A stretch of DNA of 64,000 bases. It comes from Streptomyces sp. NBC_01275. Its GTDB lineage: Bacteria > Actinomycetota > Actinomycetes > Streptomycetales > Streptomycetaceae. Shown one piece after another: positions 50,975 to 59,526 of this stretch. The stretch covers positions 7,068,001-7,132,000 of the forward strand of contig NZ_JAPEOZ010000001.1 of the NCBI RefSeq assembly GCF_026340655.1. Direction: 5' to 3'. How positions within the stretch are numbered: the first letter of the stretch is position 1; each line of letters starts with the position of its first letter. Made by a program: the position numbers and the translations under genes. Below the pieces are notes generated by a model. That model was not told the origin of the DNA. It was given only the letters and a program-made list of their open reading frames with translations, and searched no databases.

Positions 50975-51751
50975 TCAGTGGTGAAGGATCTTCGACAGGA
51001 AGTCCTTTGCACGGTCGCTGCGCGGATTGCTGAAGAACTGGTCGGGCGCAGCCTCTTCGACGATGCGCCCGTCCGCCATGAACACCACGCGGTTTGCAGC
51101 CGATCGTGCGAAACCCATCTCATGGGTGACGACGATCATGGTCATCCCGTCCCGGGCGAGCTGCTGCATGACCTCGAGGACCTCGTTGATCATCTCGGGG
51201 TCCAGTGCCGAGGTCGGCTCGTCGAAGAGCATGACCTTCGGGTCCATCGCCAGCGCCCGGGCGATGGCCACGCGCTGCTGCTGTCCGCCCGAGAGCTGCG
51301 CGGGGTACTTGTCGGCCTGGGTGCCCACGCCGACCCGGTCGAGGAGGGCTCGGGCCGTCTCCTCGGCCTTCTTCTTGTCGCTCTTGCGGACCTTGATCTG
51401 GCCCAGCATCACGTTCTCGAGCACGGTCTTGTGCGCGAACAGGTTGAACGACTGGAAGACCATGCCGACGTCGGCGCGCAGCCGGGCCAGTGCCTTGCCC
51501 TCCTGAGGGAGGGACTTCCCGTCGATCGTGATCGCGCCCGCGTCGATGGTCTCCAGGCGGTTGATGGTGCGACACAGGGTCGACTTCCCGGACCCGGAGG
51601 GCCCGATCACCACGACGACCTCGCCGCGGGCGATCGTGAGATCGATGTCCTGGAGAACGTGCAACGCGCCGAAGTGCTTGTTGACGCTCTTCAGGACGAC
51701 CAGTTCATCGCTTGCGACCTTGTCTTCCTTGGCCACCGATACTTCGGTCAT
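50975..51751 (-). CDS. gluA: glutamate ABC transporter ATP-binding protein GluA
   Basis: The 258-residue ATPase has Walker [11 protein letters not shown], signature [15 protein letters not shown] and Walker [14 protein letters not shown] followed by the His switch (VVTHEMGF). It powers the GluBCD glutamate importer. It is the first gene of the minus-strand operon. A 287-bp divergent region separates it from gluR. Confidence 0.95.
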   Translation of the reverse strand: MTEVSVAKEDKVASDELVVLKSVNKHFGALHVLQDIDLTIARGEVVVVIGPSGSGKSTLCRTINRLETIDAGAITIDGKSLPQEGKALARLRADVGMVFQSFNLFAHKTVLENVMLGQIKVRKSDKKKAEETARALLDRVGVGTQADKYPAQLSGGQQQRVAIARALAMDPKVMLFDEPTSALDPEMINEVLEVMQQLARDGMTMIVVTHEMGFARSAANRVVFMADGRIVEEAAPDQFFSNPRSDRAKDFLSKILHH

Positions 51752-52038
51752 CGCTCTGGGGCTCCGTCCTCCTCGGTTTCGGAGGACAGTAGTGACCGGC
51801 CGCGATCAGCGTCATTACATCTGAGGGGAATCTGAGCATCACGATCCGATAGCAATCGGACACGTGTCGTAGCACTTGTGAGCTGGGCGCGTATCGGGGG
51901 GATAACTAAAGCCGCGCGCAACCGGAACCCACTTGACTGCGTCCTCGTCCATCAGCGTGACTGCGTGGATGCACGCGTGCGTGTGCCCACGCTTTTACCT
52001 ACCGAGAACGGACGGCCGATGAACCGGAGGGGGCCGGG
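51752..52038. promoter_or_regulatory. 287-bp divergent control region, gluA / gluR
   Basis: It carries the start regions of the divergent gluABCD operon (ending at 51751) and gluR (from 52039). Signals for glutamate-responsive control by GluR are expected here. No exact binding site could be read by eye; only AT-richer stretches such as CAGTAGTGACC and TAGCAATCGG stand out. Confidence 0.5.
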
Positions 52039-52725
52039 ATGAGACTGCTCCTCGTCGAGGACGACAACCATGTCGCAGCCGCACTGTCCGCGGTCCTCAA
52101 GCGGCACGGCTTCGACGTCACGCACGCCCGCAACGGCGAGGAGGCGCTCCAGGCGCTGGTCCCCGAGGGCCCCGGCTTCGGCGTCGTGCTGCTCGACCTG
52201 GGCCTGCCCGACCAGGACGGATACGAGGTCTGCGGCAAGATCCGCAAGCGCACCGCCACCCCGGTGATCATGGTGACGGCCCGCTCCGACGTGCGCTCCC
52301 GCATTCACGGCCTCAACCTGGGGGCCGACGACTACGTGGTGAAGCCGTACGACACCGGCGAGCTGCTCGCCCGTATCCACGCCGTCAGCCGGCGCACCGT
52401 CCACGAGGACCCGGCGGCGGGAGGCGAGGACGCGCTGCGCCTCGGGCCCGTGCAGATCGAGCTGCCCACCCGGCGCGTCACCGTGGACGGTTCGGTAATC
52501 CAACTGACTCGCAAGGAGTTCGACCTCCTCGCTCTGCTGGCCCAGCGCCCGGGCGTGGTCTTCCGGCGCGAGCAGATCATCAGCGAGGTGTGGCGCACGA
52601 GTTGGGAGGGCACCGGGCGCACCCTGGAGGTGCACGTCGCCTCCCTGCGCGCCAAGCTGCGGATGCCCGCGCTGATCGAGACCGTGCGCGGCGTGGGCTA
52701 CCGGCTCGTCGCCCCGGCCGCGTAG
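52039..52725 (+). CDS. gluR: response regulator GluR (OmpR type)
   Basis: The 228-residue OmpR-type regulator has an N-terminal receiver (acidic pair in LLLVEDDNHV, phospho-acceptor Asp in VVLLDLGLPDQDGYE, Lys in DYVVKPYDTGEL) and a winged helix (LTRKEFDLLALLAQRPGVVF through TLEVHVASLRAKLRMPALIE). It precedes its sensor gluK by 9 bp and is divergent from gluABCD. The pair GluR/GluK senses glutamate and activates gluABCD in S. coelicolor (recalled). Confidence 0.92.
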   Translation: MRLLLVEDDNHVAAALSAVLKRHGFDVTHARNGEEALQALVPEGPGFGVVLLDLGLPDQDGYEVCGKIRKRTATPVIMVTARSDVRSRIHGLNLGADDYVVKPYDTGELLARIHAVSRRTVHEDPAAGGEDALRLGPVQIELPTRRVTVDGSVIQLTRKEFDLLALLAQRPGVVFRREQIISEVWRTSWEGTGRTLEVHVASLRAKLRMPALIETVRGVGYRLVAPAA

Positions 52726-52734
52726 CGGGGTCCG

Positions 52735-54144
52735 TTGCGCACCCGTCTCCTGCCGCTGCTCATCGTCCTGCTGGCGGCCGTGCTGCTGGCCCTCGGCGTG
52801 CCGCTCGCCGTCAGCGTGGCGGGCGCCCAGCAGCAGAAGGTGGTCGTCGACCGCATCGACGACACCGCGCGCTTCGCTGCGCTCGCCCAGTTCGTGACCG
52901 CCTCGTCGAGCACGGGCGACTCGGCGTCCGCGTCCACGAAGGAGCGGCGCGAGACTCTCAGCCGTGAGCTGACCAGCTACTACGACGTCTACGGCATCCG
53001 TGCCGCGGTCTTCTACAACACCGATGCCCCCATGGCTCCTTATCCGGCGACCTGGTTCCTCCCTCATTCGGGTGAGGTGCGGGACGCGTTCGAGGAAGCG
53101 TTGCTCAGCCGTCGCAGCCACGACCCCCAGCAGGTGTGGCCGTGGCAGAACGACCGCCTCGTCGTGGCGTCGCCGGTCATCAGGGACGGCGACGTCGTCG
53201 CGGTCGTCGTCACCGACTCGCCCACCGACGCGATGCGATTGCGGATTCTGCGCGGCTGGCTGGTCATCGGGGCGGGCGAGGCCGCCGCGATGCTGCTGGC
53301 CATCGGCGCCGCCCTCCAGCTGACGGGCTGGGTGCTCAAGCCCGTGCGCGTCCTCGACGCCACCACCCACGACATCGCCACCGGGCGGCTGAAGTCCCGG
53401 GTCGCGCCGGCCGGCGGGCCGCCGGAACTCAGACGGCTGGCCCGGTCGTTCAACGAGATGGCGGACAACGTCGAGGACGTGCTGGAACAGCAGCGCGCCT
53501 TCGTGGCCGACGCCTCGCACCAGCTGCGCAACCCGCTCGCGGCGCTGCTGCTGCGCATCGAACTGCTGGCCTACGAACTTCCGGAGGGCAACGAGGAGAT
53601 CGCCTCCGTCCAGGGCGAGGGCAAACGCCTGGCCCAGGTCCTGGACGACCTGCTCGACCTGGCCCTGGCCGAGCACACCGAGGCCGATCTGCGGGTCACC
53701 GACATCGGCGCGCTGACCGCCGAGCGCGTCGCCGCCTGGGCGCCCACGGCCGAGGCCAAGGGCGTCCGGCTGGTGGGCGACTGCCCGCCCACCACGGCGT
53801 GGGCCGACCCCGTCACGCTGTCCAGCGCCCTGGACGCGGTGATCGACAACGCGGTGAAGTTCACCCCGGAGGGCGAGAGCGTCGAGGTGACGGTGGCCGC
53901 CGACGGCGAGACCTCCACCGTCGTCGTCACCGACAACGGCCCCGGACTGACCGACGAGGAACTCGCGCGCGTGGGCGACCGCTTCTGGCGCAGCGGCCGC
54001 CACCAGAACATCAAGGGCTCGGGCCTGGGCCTGTCCATCTCGCGCACCCTGCTCGCGGCGGGCGGCGGTTCCCTCTCCTACGGCCGCCACGAGCCGAACG
54101 GCCTCGAGGTGACGGTATCGGTGCCGAGGTCACCCGCGTCGTGA
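52735..54144 (+). CDS. gluK: sensor histidine kinase GluK
   Basis: This 469-residue membrane kinase has a first helix at about 5-28 (LLPLLIVLLAAVLLALGVPL), an extracytoplasmic sensor region to about 180, a second helix (GWLVIGAGEAAAMLLAIGAA), HAMP, HisKA with His in ADASHQLRNPLAALL, and HATPase motifs ([33 protein letters not shown]). The external loop presumably binds glutamate. TTG 52735 follows the gluR stop by 9 bp with GGGG as a weak ribosome-binding site, so translation is coupled to gluR. Confidence 0.9.
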   Translation: MRTRLLPLLIVLLAAVLLALGVPLAVSVAGAQQQKVVVDRIDDTARFAALAQFVTASSSTGDSASASTKERRETLSRELTSYYDVYGIRAAVFYNTDAPMAPYPATWFLPHSGEVRDAFEEALLSRRSHDPQQVWPWQNDRLVVASPVIRDGDVVAVVVTDSPTDAMRLRILRGWLVIGAGEAAAMLLAIGAALQLTGWVLKPVRVLDATTHDIATGRLKSRVAPAGGPPELRRLARSFNEMADNVEDVLEQQRAFVADASHQLRNPLAALLLRIELLAYELPEGNEEIASVQGEGKRLAQVLDDLLDLALAEHTEADLRVTDIGALTAERVAAWAPTAEAKGVRLVGDCPPTTAWADPVTLSSALDAVIDNAVKFTPEGESVEVTVAADGETSTVVVTDNGPGLTDEELARVGDRFWRSGRHQNIKGSGLGLSISRTLLAAGGGSLSYGRHEPNGLEVTVSVPRSPAS

Positions 54145-54145
54145 C

Positions 54146-54225
54146 GAGCCGACGTACGGCTTGAGGAGCCGACGCACGGCTTGACCTGGCGACGTACGGC
54201 TTGAGGAGCCGACGTACGGCTTAGG
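54146..54225. repeat. ~20-bp tandem repeats after gluK
   Basis: Four copies of a unit built on GAGCCGACGTACGGCTTGAG (variants GCACGG and CCTGGCG) follow the gluK stop and run to the stop of the minus-strand TAXI gene (54221). Confidence 0.88.
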
Positions 54226-55219
54226 GCTTGACGGACCGGTAGTAGCGGCGGGCGCCCTTGTGCAGGGGCAGCGGGTCGGTGTAGATGGCCGTGCGCAGGT
54301 CGACCAGCTGTGCGGAGTGCACGTCCGAGCCGATGCGGTCCCGGCTCTTGATCACGGTCCGGGTCAGCCACTCGGTGAGGCGGGGGTCCATGTCCGTACG
54401 GGTCATCAGGAGGTTGGACACCGCGATCGTCGCGACGGTCAAGCCGTTCTGGACGGTGGGGTAGGCCGACTCGGGCATGTTCGTGGCCCGGTAGTAGCCG
54501 GTGGTGTCGTCCTGGTCGTGCATCTTGGCGACGAACTCGGCGGTGATCGGCACGAACCGGAAGGTGAAGCTGTCGGCCAGCTTCTCCAACCCGGCCGTCG
54601 GCACCCCGCCGGACCAGAAGAACGCGTCGATCTTCCCCTGCTTCAGCTCCTCGGGGCCGGTGTCGATGCCCTCCGGGACGGCCTTGATGTCCTTCTCCGG
54701 GTCCAGCCCGGCCGCCTTGAGCACGCGCTCGGCGATCAGCCGCACACCGGAGCGGGACAGCCCCGTCGCCACCGTCTTGCCCCGCAGGTCCGCGACGGAC
54801 CGGATGTCCGAGTCGCGCGGCACCACGAGCTGGAGGTAGTCGTCGTACAGGCGGGCCACCCCGCGCAGCCGGTCGGCCGAGCCGGGGTGCTGCGTCTCGT
54901 ACGTCTCCACCGCGTCGGCCGCGGCGATGGTGAAGTCGGCCTGGCCCGTCGCCACCCGCTCGACGTTCGCCTGGGATCCGTTGCTGGTCTTCAGCGTCAC
55001 CTTCAGATCGGGCATGTCCTTGGCGAGCGCCTCGCGCAGCCGACTGCCGTACTCCTGGTAGACACCGCTCGTCGAGCCCGTGCTGAAGGTGATCGACCCG
55101 CTCGGCGGCTCCTCGCCCAGCGGCAGCAGCCACCACAGCAGCAGCCCGAGGGCGACCACGCCGGCGGCCGCGGCCTGCAGGGCCCGGCGCCTGGCGATAC
55201 GGGGGAACGTCCTGGACAT
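54221..55219 (-). CDS. TAXI-family TRAP solute-binding protein
   Basis: The 332-residue protein has a basic start, one N-terminal membrane helix (AAGVVALGLLLWWLLPLG), and a mature TAXI domain (ITFSTGSTSGVYQEYGSRLR; TSNGSQANVERVATGQADFT; GKTVATGLSRSGVRLIAERV). TAXI proteins bind small acids such as glutamate or succinate. No TRAP membrane subunits lie beside it, so it is an orphan component, perhaps acting with a distant permease or as a sensor domain. It is on the opposite strand to gluK and separated from it by short tandem repeats. The stop codon is TAA at 54221. Confidence 0.87.
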   Translation of the reverse strand: MSRTFPRIARRRALQAAAAGVVALGLLLWWLLPLGEEPPSGSITFSTGSTSGVYQEYGSRLREALAKDMPDLKVTLKTSNGSQANVERVATGQADFTIAAADAVETYETQHPGSADRLRGVARLYDDYLQLVVPRDSDIRSVADLRGKTVATGLSRSGVRLIAERVLKAAGLDPEKDIKAVPEGIDTGPEELKQGKIDAFFWSGGVPTAGLEKLADSFTFRFVPITAEFVAKMHDQDDTTGYYRATNMPESAYPTVQNGLTVATIAVSNLLMTRTDMDPRLTEWLTRTVIKSRDRIGSDVHSAQLVDLRTAIYTDPLPLHKGARRYYRSVKP

Positions 55220-55318
55220 GAGCGCGATCCTGCCAGCCGGTCCGCGGTGCTGGCCAGGGCAGGGCGCACAGCGAGGCCTTGGGGCGGGGATGTCAGTGGC
55301 CTTGGTTACAGTCGGTGC

Positions 55319-55726
55319 ATGAGTTCCTCGCCCGCCGACCTGGTCCGTGAGTTCCACCGCGCCTTCGGACTCGACGCCCGCAGTACGCCGACCGAGGTGT
55401 CGCCCCCGCTCGCCGCGCACCGAGGGGAACTGCTCGCCGAGGAGGCCGCGGAGGTCGCCGAGGTGTCGGTGGGCGGCCCGCTGGACCGGCTGGCGCACGA
55501 ACTGGCCGACGTCGTCTACGTCGCCTACGGCACGGCCCTGGTGCACGGGATCGACCTCGACGCGGTGCTCGCGGAGATCCACCGCTCCAACATGACCAAG
55601 CTGGGCCCCGACGGCCAGGTCGCCCGCCGCGCCGACGGCAAGGTCCTCAAGGGGGAGCACTACGAGGCGCCGGACGTGTCGGCGGTGCTGCGCCGCCAGG
55701 GCTGGGTGCCCGGCGGCGCAGCCTGA
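55319..55726 (+). CDS. MazG-like nucleotide pyrophosphohydrolase
   Basis: The 135-residue protein has the all-alpha NTP-pyrophosphatase signature: acidic residues in ELLAEEAAEVAEVSVGGPLD and HELADVVYVAYGTAL, giving the E-E-x2-E ... E-x2-D pattern that binds magnesium. Such enzymes clear non-canonical or excess nucleotides. The remainder (KLGPDGQVARRADGKVLKGE) is typical of MazG-like family members. ATG 55319 is used. It is divergent from the TAXI gene. Confidence 0.88.
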   Translation: MSSSPADLVREFHRAFGLDARSTPTEVSPPLAAHRGELLAEEAAEVAEVSVGGPLDRLAHELADVVYVAYGTALVHGIDLDAVLAEIHRSNMTKLGPDGQVARRADGKVLKGEHYEAPDVSAVLRRQGWVPGGAA

Positions 55727-55733
55727 CGTCCGG

Positions 55734-57212
55734 TTACGGGGCCTGGCCGCCGGCCAGCTTCCACTCCCGGTGCAACGCGCCCAGCGGGATGTCCCGTTGG
55801 AACACCGGGGTGCCGAAGATCGACAGCTGCAGCCGCAGCGTGCCGCTCAGATCGACGCCGCCGAACAAGGCCCAGGAGCCGTCCGTGTCGAACACGTCGT
55901 CGGTTCCGGTGACCGTGCCGGTGCCCTCGCCGCGGACGTACGGGGCCAGGTCGGCGATGACGCCGACGCTGCCGTACAGGCCGACGGTGGCCTGGGCGCC
56001 CAGGGCCGCCTTCACGCTTCCGGCGGTGGTCACGGAGGTCCGGACCGGGGTGCTGGTCATGTCGGAGGAGCTGACGGGGGTCCAGCCCTGGGCGAGGCCG
56101 AAGGTGCCGCCGGCCTTGAAGTCGCCCTTGAGGCTCTGCTCCACATCGACGGTGATCTTGCCGTCGCCGCTGATCTGGACGTAGCAGGTCAGGTCCAGGT
56201 TGACCACGACGGGGACGGGGCCGACCTGGAGCACCGGGTCGGCGTGCAGGACCGCGAAGGGGATCCGCACGGCGGTGGCGGAGGCGTCGGCGCGGCCCTT
56301 GAGAGACCAGGCCGAGGTCCAGTCGCCGGACACGCCCAGGTACGCCGAGGCGGGCGAGGCGTCGGCGCCCTCGCCGCCGTAGCGGAAGTCGACCTGCGGG
56401 GCGACCTGCACGAAGCCCGAGACGGAGGCGGACGCCGAGGTGGACGCGTTCCCGACGGTCGGCAGTTCGGCGCTCACGTCGAGCCGCAGGCTGCCGAGCG
56501 GGACCGTCGCCCCCTCCGGGCCGACGTGCACGTCACTGGTCTTCGACCAGGAGACGTCGACGTCGGGCAGCAGCTTGTCGACGTCGAAGGCGGCCGGGTC
56601 GACCGGCACGCTGCCCTTCGCGGTGTCGTCCCCGAGCAGGGCGTTGAGCTCGGCGGGCTCGGTCTGCACCTCCGTGCCCTCGTCGGTCTCGCCGATCACC
56701 TTCGTGACCTCGGCGAGGAGTCCCTGTGGGGCGCCGGGGGCGGGGGCGCTGGCGATCACATCGCCCACCGCCGTGCGGCGCGACGCCTGCGAGGAGCTCG
56801 GCGAAGCCGACGGGTCGGGCGAGGAGGACGTACTTTCCGAGGGCTCGGAGGACCCAGGGGGCGAACTCGGCGAGGGCGAGGAACTCCCGTCGCCCGTCCC
56901 GTCGTTGGAGGCGATGACGGCCCGTCGGGTCTTGCTGTCGTACGAGGCGACGCTGAGCTTCGTCTTCTGGGCCTCGCCGCCGGAGCTGCCCGGGCGGGCC
57001 GCGGCGGTCGCGGCGTCGGCGGGCGCTGCCGCCACCGCGAGCGAACTGTCGGCGGAGTCGGGCGAGGCGTCGGAGTCGGCCTGTCGGCCGGCCGCTGTCG
57101 CGGAGGAGGGTTCGGCCTGCGACGGGGCGGAGGAGCAGCCCGCGACGAGGAGTAGGGCGGATGCGGCTAAGGCGGGCATGAGGGCACGGGAGTGCCTCGT
57201 GCGTCGGCGCAA
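55734..57212 (-). CDS. large secreted lipoprotein of unknown function
   Basis: The 492-residue protein has a basic N-terminus (MRRRTRHSRAL), then a hydrophobic stretch with lipobox LLLVAGC, and a long Ser/Pro/Ala-rich low-complexity spacer (about 30-190). The C-terminal two thirds are beta-rich with repeated short strands (SLRLDVSAELPTVGNAS; VSGDWTSAWSLKGRADASA; LDLTCYVQISGDGKITVDVE). No known domain is recognised. TTG 57212 is preferred over ATG 57179 because it supplies the positive signal-peptide n-region. The downstream gap contains a degenerate duplication. Confidence 0.72.
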   Translation of the reverse strand: MRRRTRHSRALMPALAASALLLVAGCSSAPSQAEPSSATAAGRQADSDASPDSADSSLAVAAAPADAATAAARPGSSGGEAQKTKLSVASYDSKTRRAVIASNDGTGDGSSSPSPSSPPGSSEPSESTSSSPDPSASPSSSQASRRTAVGDVIASAPAPGAPQGLLAEVTKVIGETDEGTEVQTEPAELNALLGDDTAKGSVPVDPAAFDVDKLLPDVDVSWSKTSDVHVGPEGATVPLGSLRLDVSAELPTVGNASTSASASVSGFVQVAPQVDFRYGGEGADASPASAYLGVSGDWTSAWSLKGRADASATAVRIPFAVLHADPVLQVGPVPVVVNLDLTCYVQISGDGKITVDVEQSLKGDFKAGGTFGLAQGWTPVSSSDMTSTPVRTSVTTAGSVKAALGAQATVGLYGSVGVIADLAPYVRGEGTGTVTGTDDVFDTDGSWALFGGVDLSGTLRLQLSIFGTPVFQRDIPLGALHREWKLAGGQAP

Positions 57213-57694
57213 GGTCAGTCCTGGGGGTGGGGGATGAGAAAGGGGGACCGGCCCGGGCAGGAGTGCCTACTGGCCGGTAACAGGCCATGAGCATGCCACG
57301 GGTGCCGCACCGGAGTTCCACGATTCCGCCACGCCCCGGTGTGAGGTATGCCACGGCCGCGCCGAGGCCGGCGGGACGCCCGGAGCCACCGTGCCCAAGC
57401 TGTGTCCACGCTGTTGCCTCACGGGCTTCCGCAGCGCCCTCGCCTCCCGGCGTCCGCCCCTTCTCAGCCGCCGACGGGCGTCTGCGCGCGGCTCTCGGGG
57501 ACCGGCCCCGCCGTCTCGACGTGGGCTGTCCGGCGTCCCGCCCGGCCCCCGCCCGGCCCCCCGCCCGGAGGCCGCCGGCTCTGCGAGAGCCGGCGGGGCG
57601 CCCGGAGCCGCCATGTCCTCGCTGTGCCGCCAAAGGGCCTCCGCAGCGCCCGCCTCGCCGGCGCCCGCCTCGCTTCTCGGGCGGCTGCCCCTTC
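57213..57694. repeat. 482-bp gap holding a degenerate tandem duplication of the antiporter 3' end
   Basis: A first copy (about 57363-57545) resembles a second copy (about 57585-57770) with a period of roughly 222-231 bp. Matching anchors are CGCCCGGAGCC (57378 and 57600), CTTCCGCAGCGCC / CCTCCGCAGCGCC, and CTTCTCAG[C/T]CGCCGACGGGCGTCTG (57460 and 57691). The second copy includes the end of the antiporter coding sequence. No other gene is supported here. Confidence 0.7.
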
Positions 57695-58915
57695 TCAGTC
57701 GCCGACGGGCGTCTGTGCGCGGGTCTCGGCGACTGGTTCCGGCGTTTCGCCGCGGGTCGCCCGGTGTCGCGCCCACCAGGCCGCCAAGGGCTCCGTGTAA
57801 CGGGCGGTGAGCGGGCCCAGGACGACCAGGAGCAGGACGTATGCCGTCGCCAGCGGGCCCAGGGACGGTTCGATGCCGGCGGTGACCGCGAGACCGGCGA
57901 TGACGATCGAGAACTCCCCGCGCGCCACCAGCGCACCGCCCGTGCGCCAGCGTCCCTTGACGGGGATGCCGGCCCGCTTGGCCGCCCAGTAGCCGGTCGC
58001 GATCTTCGTCGCGGCGGTGACGACGGCCAGCGCGAGGGCGGGAAGGAGGACGGGAGGGATGCTCGCCGGGTCGGTGTGCAGCCCGAAGAAGACGAAGAAG
58101 ACCGCCGCGAACAGGTCCCGCAGGGGACTCAGCAGCGTGTGCGCGCCCTCGGCCGCCTCCCCGGACAGTGCGATGCCCACCAGGAACGCGCCCACGGCAG
58201 CCGACACCTGGAGCTGCTGTGCCACGCCGGCCACCAGGATCGTCAGACCCAGCACGACGAGCAGCAGCTTCTCGGGGTCGTCGCTCGACACGAACCGGGA
58301 GATGACCCGGCCGTAGCGCACCGCTGCGAACAGCACGAGCCCGGCGGCGCCCAGCGCGATGGCCAGGGTGAGGCTGCCCGCAGCCAGCCCCGCCCCGGCC
58401 ACCAGCGCCGTGACGATGGGCAGATAGACCGCCATCGCCAGGTCCTCCAGGACGAGCACGCTCAGGATGACGGGAGTCTCCCGGTTGCCGACCCGGCCCA
58501 GGTCGCCGAGCACCTTGGCGATCACTCCGGACGACGAGATCCAGGTGACGCCCGCCAGCACCACGGCCGCCACCGGCCCCCAGCCCAGCAGCAGCGCCGC
58601 GGCCGCGCCCGGCAGGGCGTTGAGCGCACAGTCGACGAGACCGGACGGATAGTGGGCCTTGAGGTTGGAGACCAGATCGCTCGCCGAGTACTCCAGGCCG
58701 AGCATCAGCAGCAGCAGGATGACGCCGATCTCCGCGCCGGTGGCGACGAACTCCTCGCTCGCGCCGAGCGGCAGCAGCCCGCCCTCGCCGAAGGCCAGCC
58801 CGGCCAGCAGGTACAGCGGTATCGGCGAGAGCCGGAAACGGGCGGCGAACCGGCCGAGCAGACCGAGCGCCAGGATGATGGAACCGAACTCGATCAGCAG
58901 GACTGCGGAGTGCAC
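57695..58915 (-). CDS. CPA2-family cation/proton antiporter (KhtU/KefB-like)
   Basis: The 406-residue membrane protein has about 12 hydrophobic segments and CPA2 motifs (IPLYLLAGLAFGEGGLLPLG; WISSSGVIAKVLGDLGR; VLVLEDLAMAVYLPIVTALV; AVGAFLVGIALSGEAAEGA; FFVFFGLHTDP). The Asp in LVLEDLAM probably takes part in ion exchange. It likely exchanges K+ or Na+ for protons. A TrkA-C-type regulatory protein lies 4 bp upstream on the same strand, so the pair resembles the KhtTU potassium/proton antiporter. The 3' end is duplicated downstream in degraded form. Confidence 0.88.
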   Translation of the reverse strand: MHSAVLLIEFGSIILALGLLGRFAARFRLSPIPLYLLAGLAFGEGGLLPLGASEEFVATGAEIGVILLLLMLGLEYSASDLVSNLKAHYPSGLVDCALNALPGAAAALLLGWGPVAAVVLAGVTWISSSGVIAKVLGDLGRVGNRETPVILSVLVLEDLAMAVYLPIVTALVAGAGLAAGSLTLAIALGAAGLVLFAAVRYGRVISRFVSSDDPEKLLLVVLGLTILVAGVAQQLQVSAAVGAFLVGIALSGEAAEGAHTLLSPLRDLFAAVFFVFFGLHTDPASIPPVLLPALALAVVTAATKIATGYWAAKRAGIPVKGRWRTGGALVARGEFSIVIAGLAVTAGIEPSLGPLATAYVLLLVVLGPLTARYTEPLAAWWARHRATRGETPEPVAETRAQTPVGD

Positions 58916-58919
58916 GCGA

Positions 58920-59405
58920 TCACTCCCGCCCGATTATCGCCGCGGCCGCGTCCACACCCTCGCGGGTGCCGATGACGATGAGGGTGTCGCCGCCCGCCAG
59001 CCGGAAGTCCGGCGTCGGGGACGGTATCGCCTCGGCCCGCCGCAGCACCGCCACGATCGACGCGCCCGTCTCCGTGCGCATCCGGGTGTCGCCCAGCACC
59101 CGCCCGTTCCAGCGCGAGGTCGCGGCCACCTCGATCCGCTCGGCGACCAGCCCCAGGTCCGTCGTGTACAACAGGCTCGCGCTGTGGTGGGACGGCTTCA
59201 GCGCGTCGATCAGCGAGCCCGCCTCGGCGCCGCTCAGCCGCAGGGACTGGGCGCAGGAGTCCGGGTCGTCGGCCCCGTAGAAGCTGACGGTACGGGCGCC
59301 GTCGCGATGCGCCACCACCGACAGGTGGCGCTGCTCCCGCGTCACGAGGTCGTACTGGACCCCGATCCCTGGCAGCGGCGTCGTCCGGAGGCGTGGTGCA
59401 GACAC
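58920..59405 (-). CDS. KhtT-like TrkA-C regulatory subunit
   Basis: The 161-residue soluble protein has a C-terminal TrkA-C (RCK_C) domain (RTETGASIVAVLRRAEAIPS, GGDTLIVIGTREGVDAAAAI, about 85-160) and an N-terminal KhtT-type region. It probably binds nucleotides and gates the CPA2 antiporter encoded immediately downstream; the two are 4 bp apart. It starts at GTG 59405. It is divergent from the histidine kinase gene. Confidence 0.86.
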   Translation of the reverse strand: MSAPRLRTTPLPGIGVQYDLVTREQRHLSVVAHRDGARTVSFYGADDPDSCAQSLRLSGAEAGSLIDALKPSHHSASLLYTTDLGLVAERIEVAATSRWNGRVLGDTRMRTETGASIVAVLRRAEAIPSPTPDFRLAGGDTLIVIGTREGVDAAAAIIGRE

Positions 59406-59526
59406 GTTTCTTCCCCTTGTCGGTCGTTCGTGTGCGGTGTCGGCGGTTCGGTCGTTCCCGCGTCTGGTCGTTCATGCGTTCGGTGGGCGGAGCCGCCATG
59501 CTGCCATCCACCCGTACGGTGGCGAC

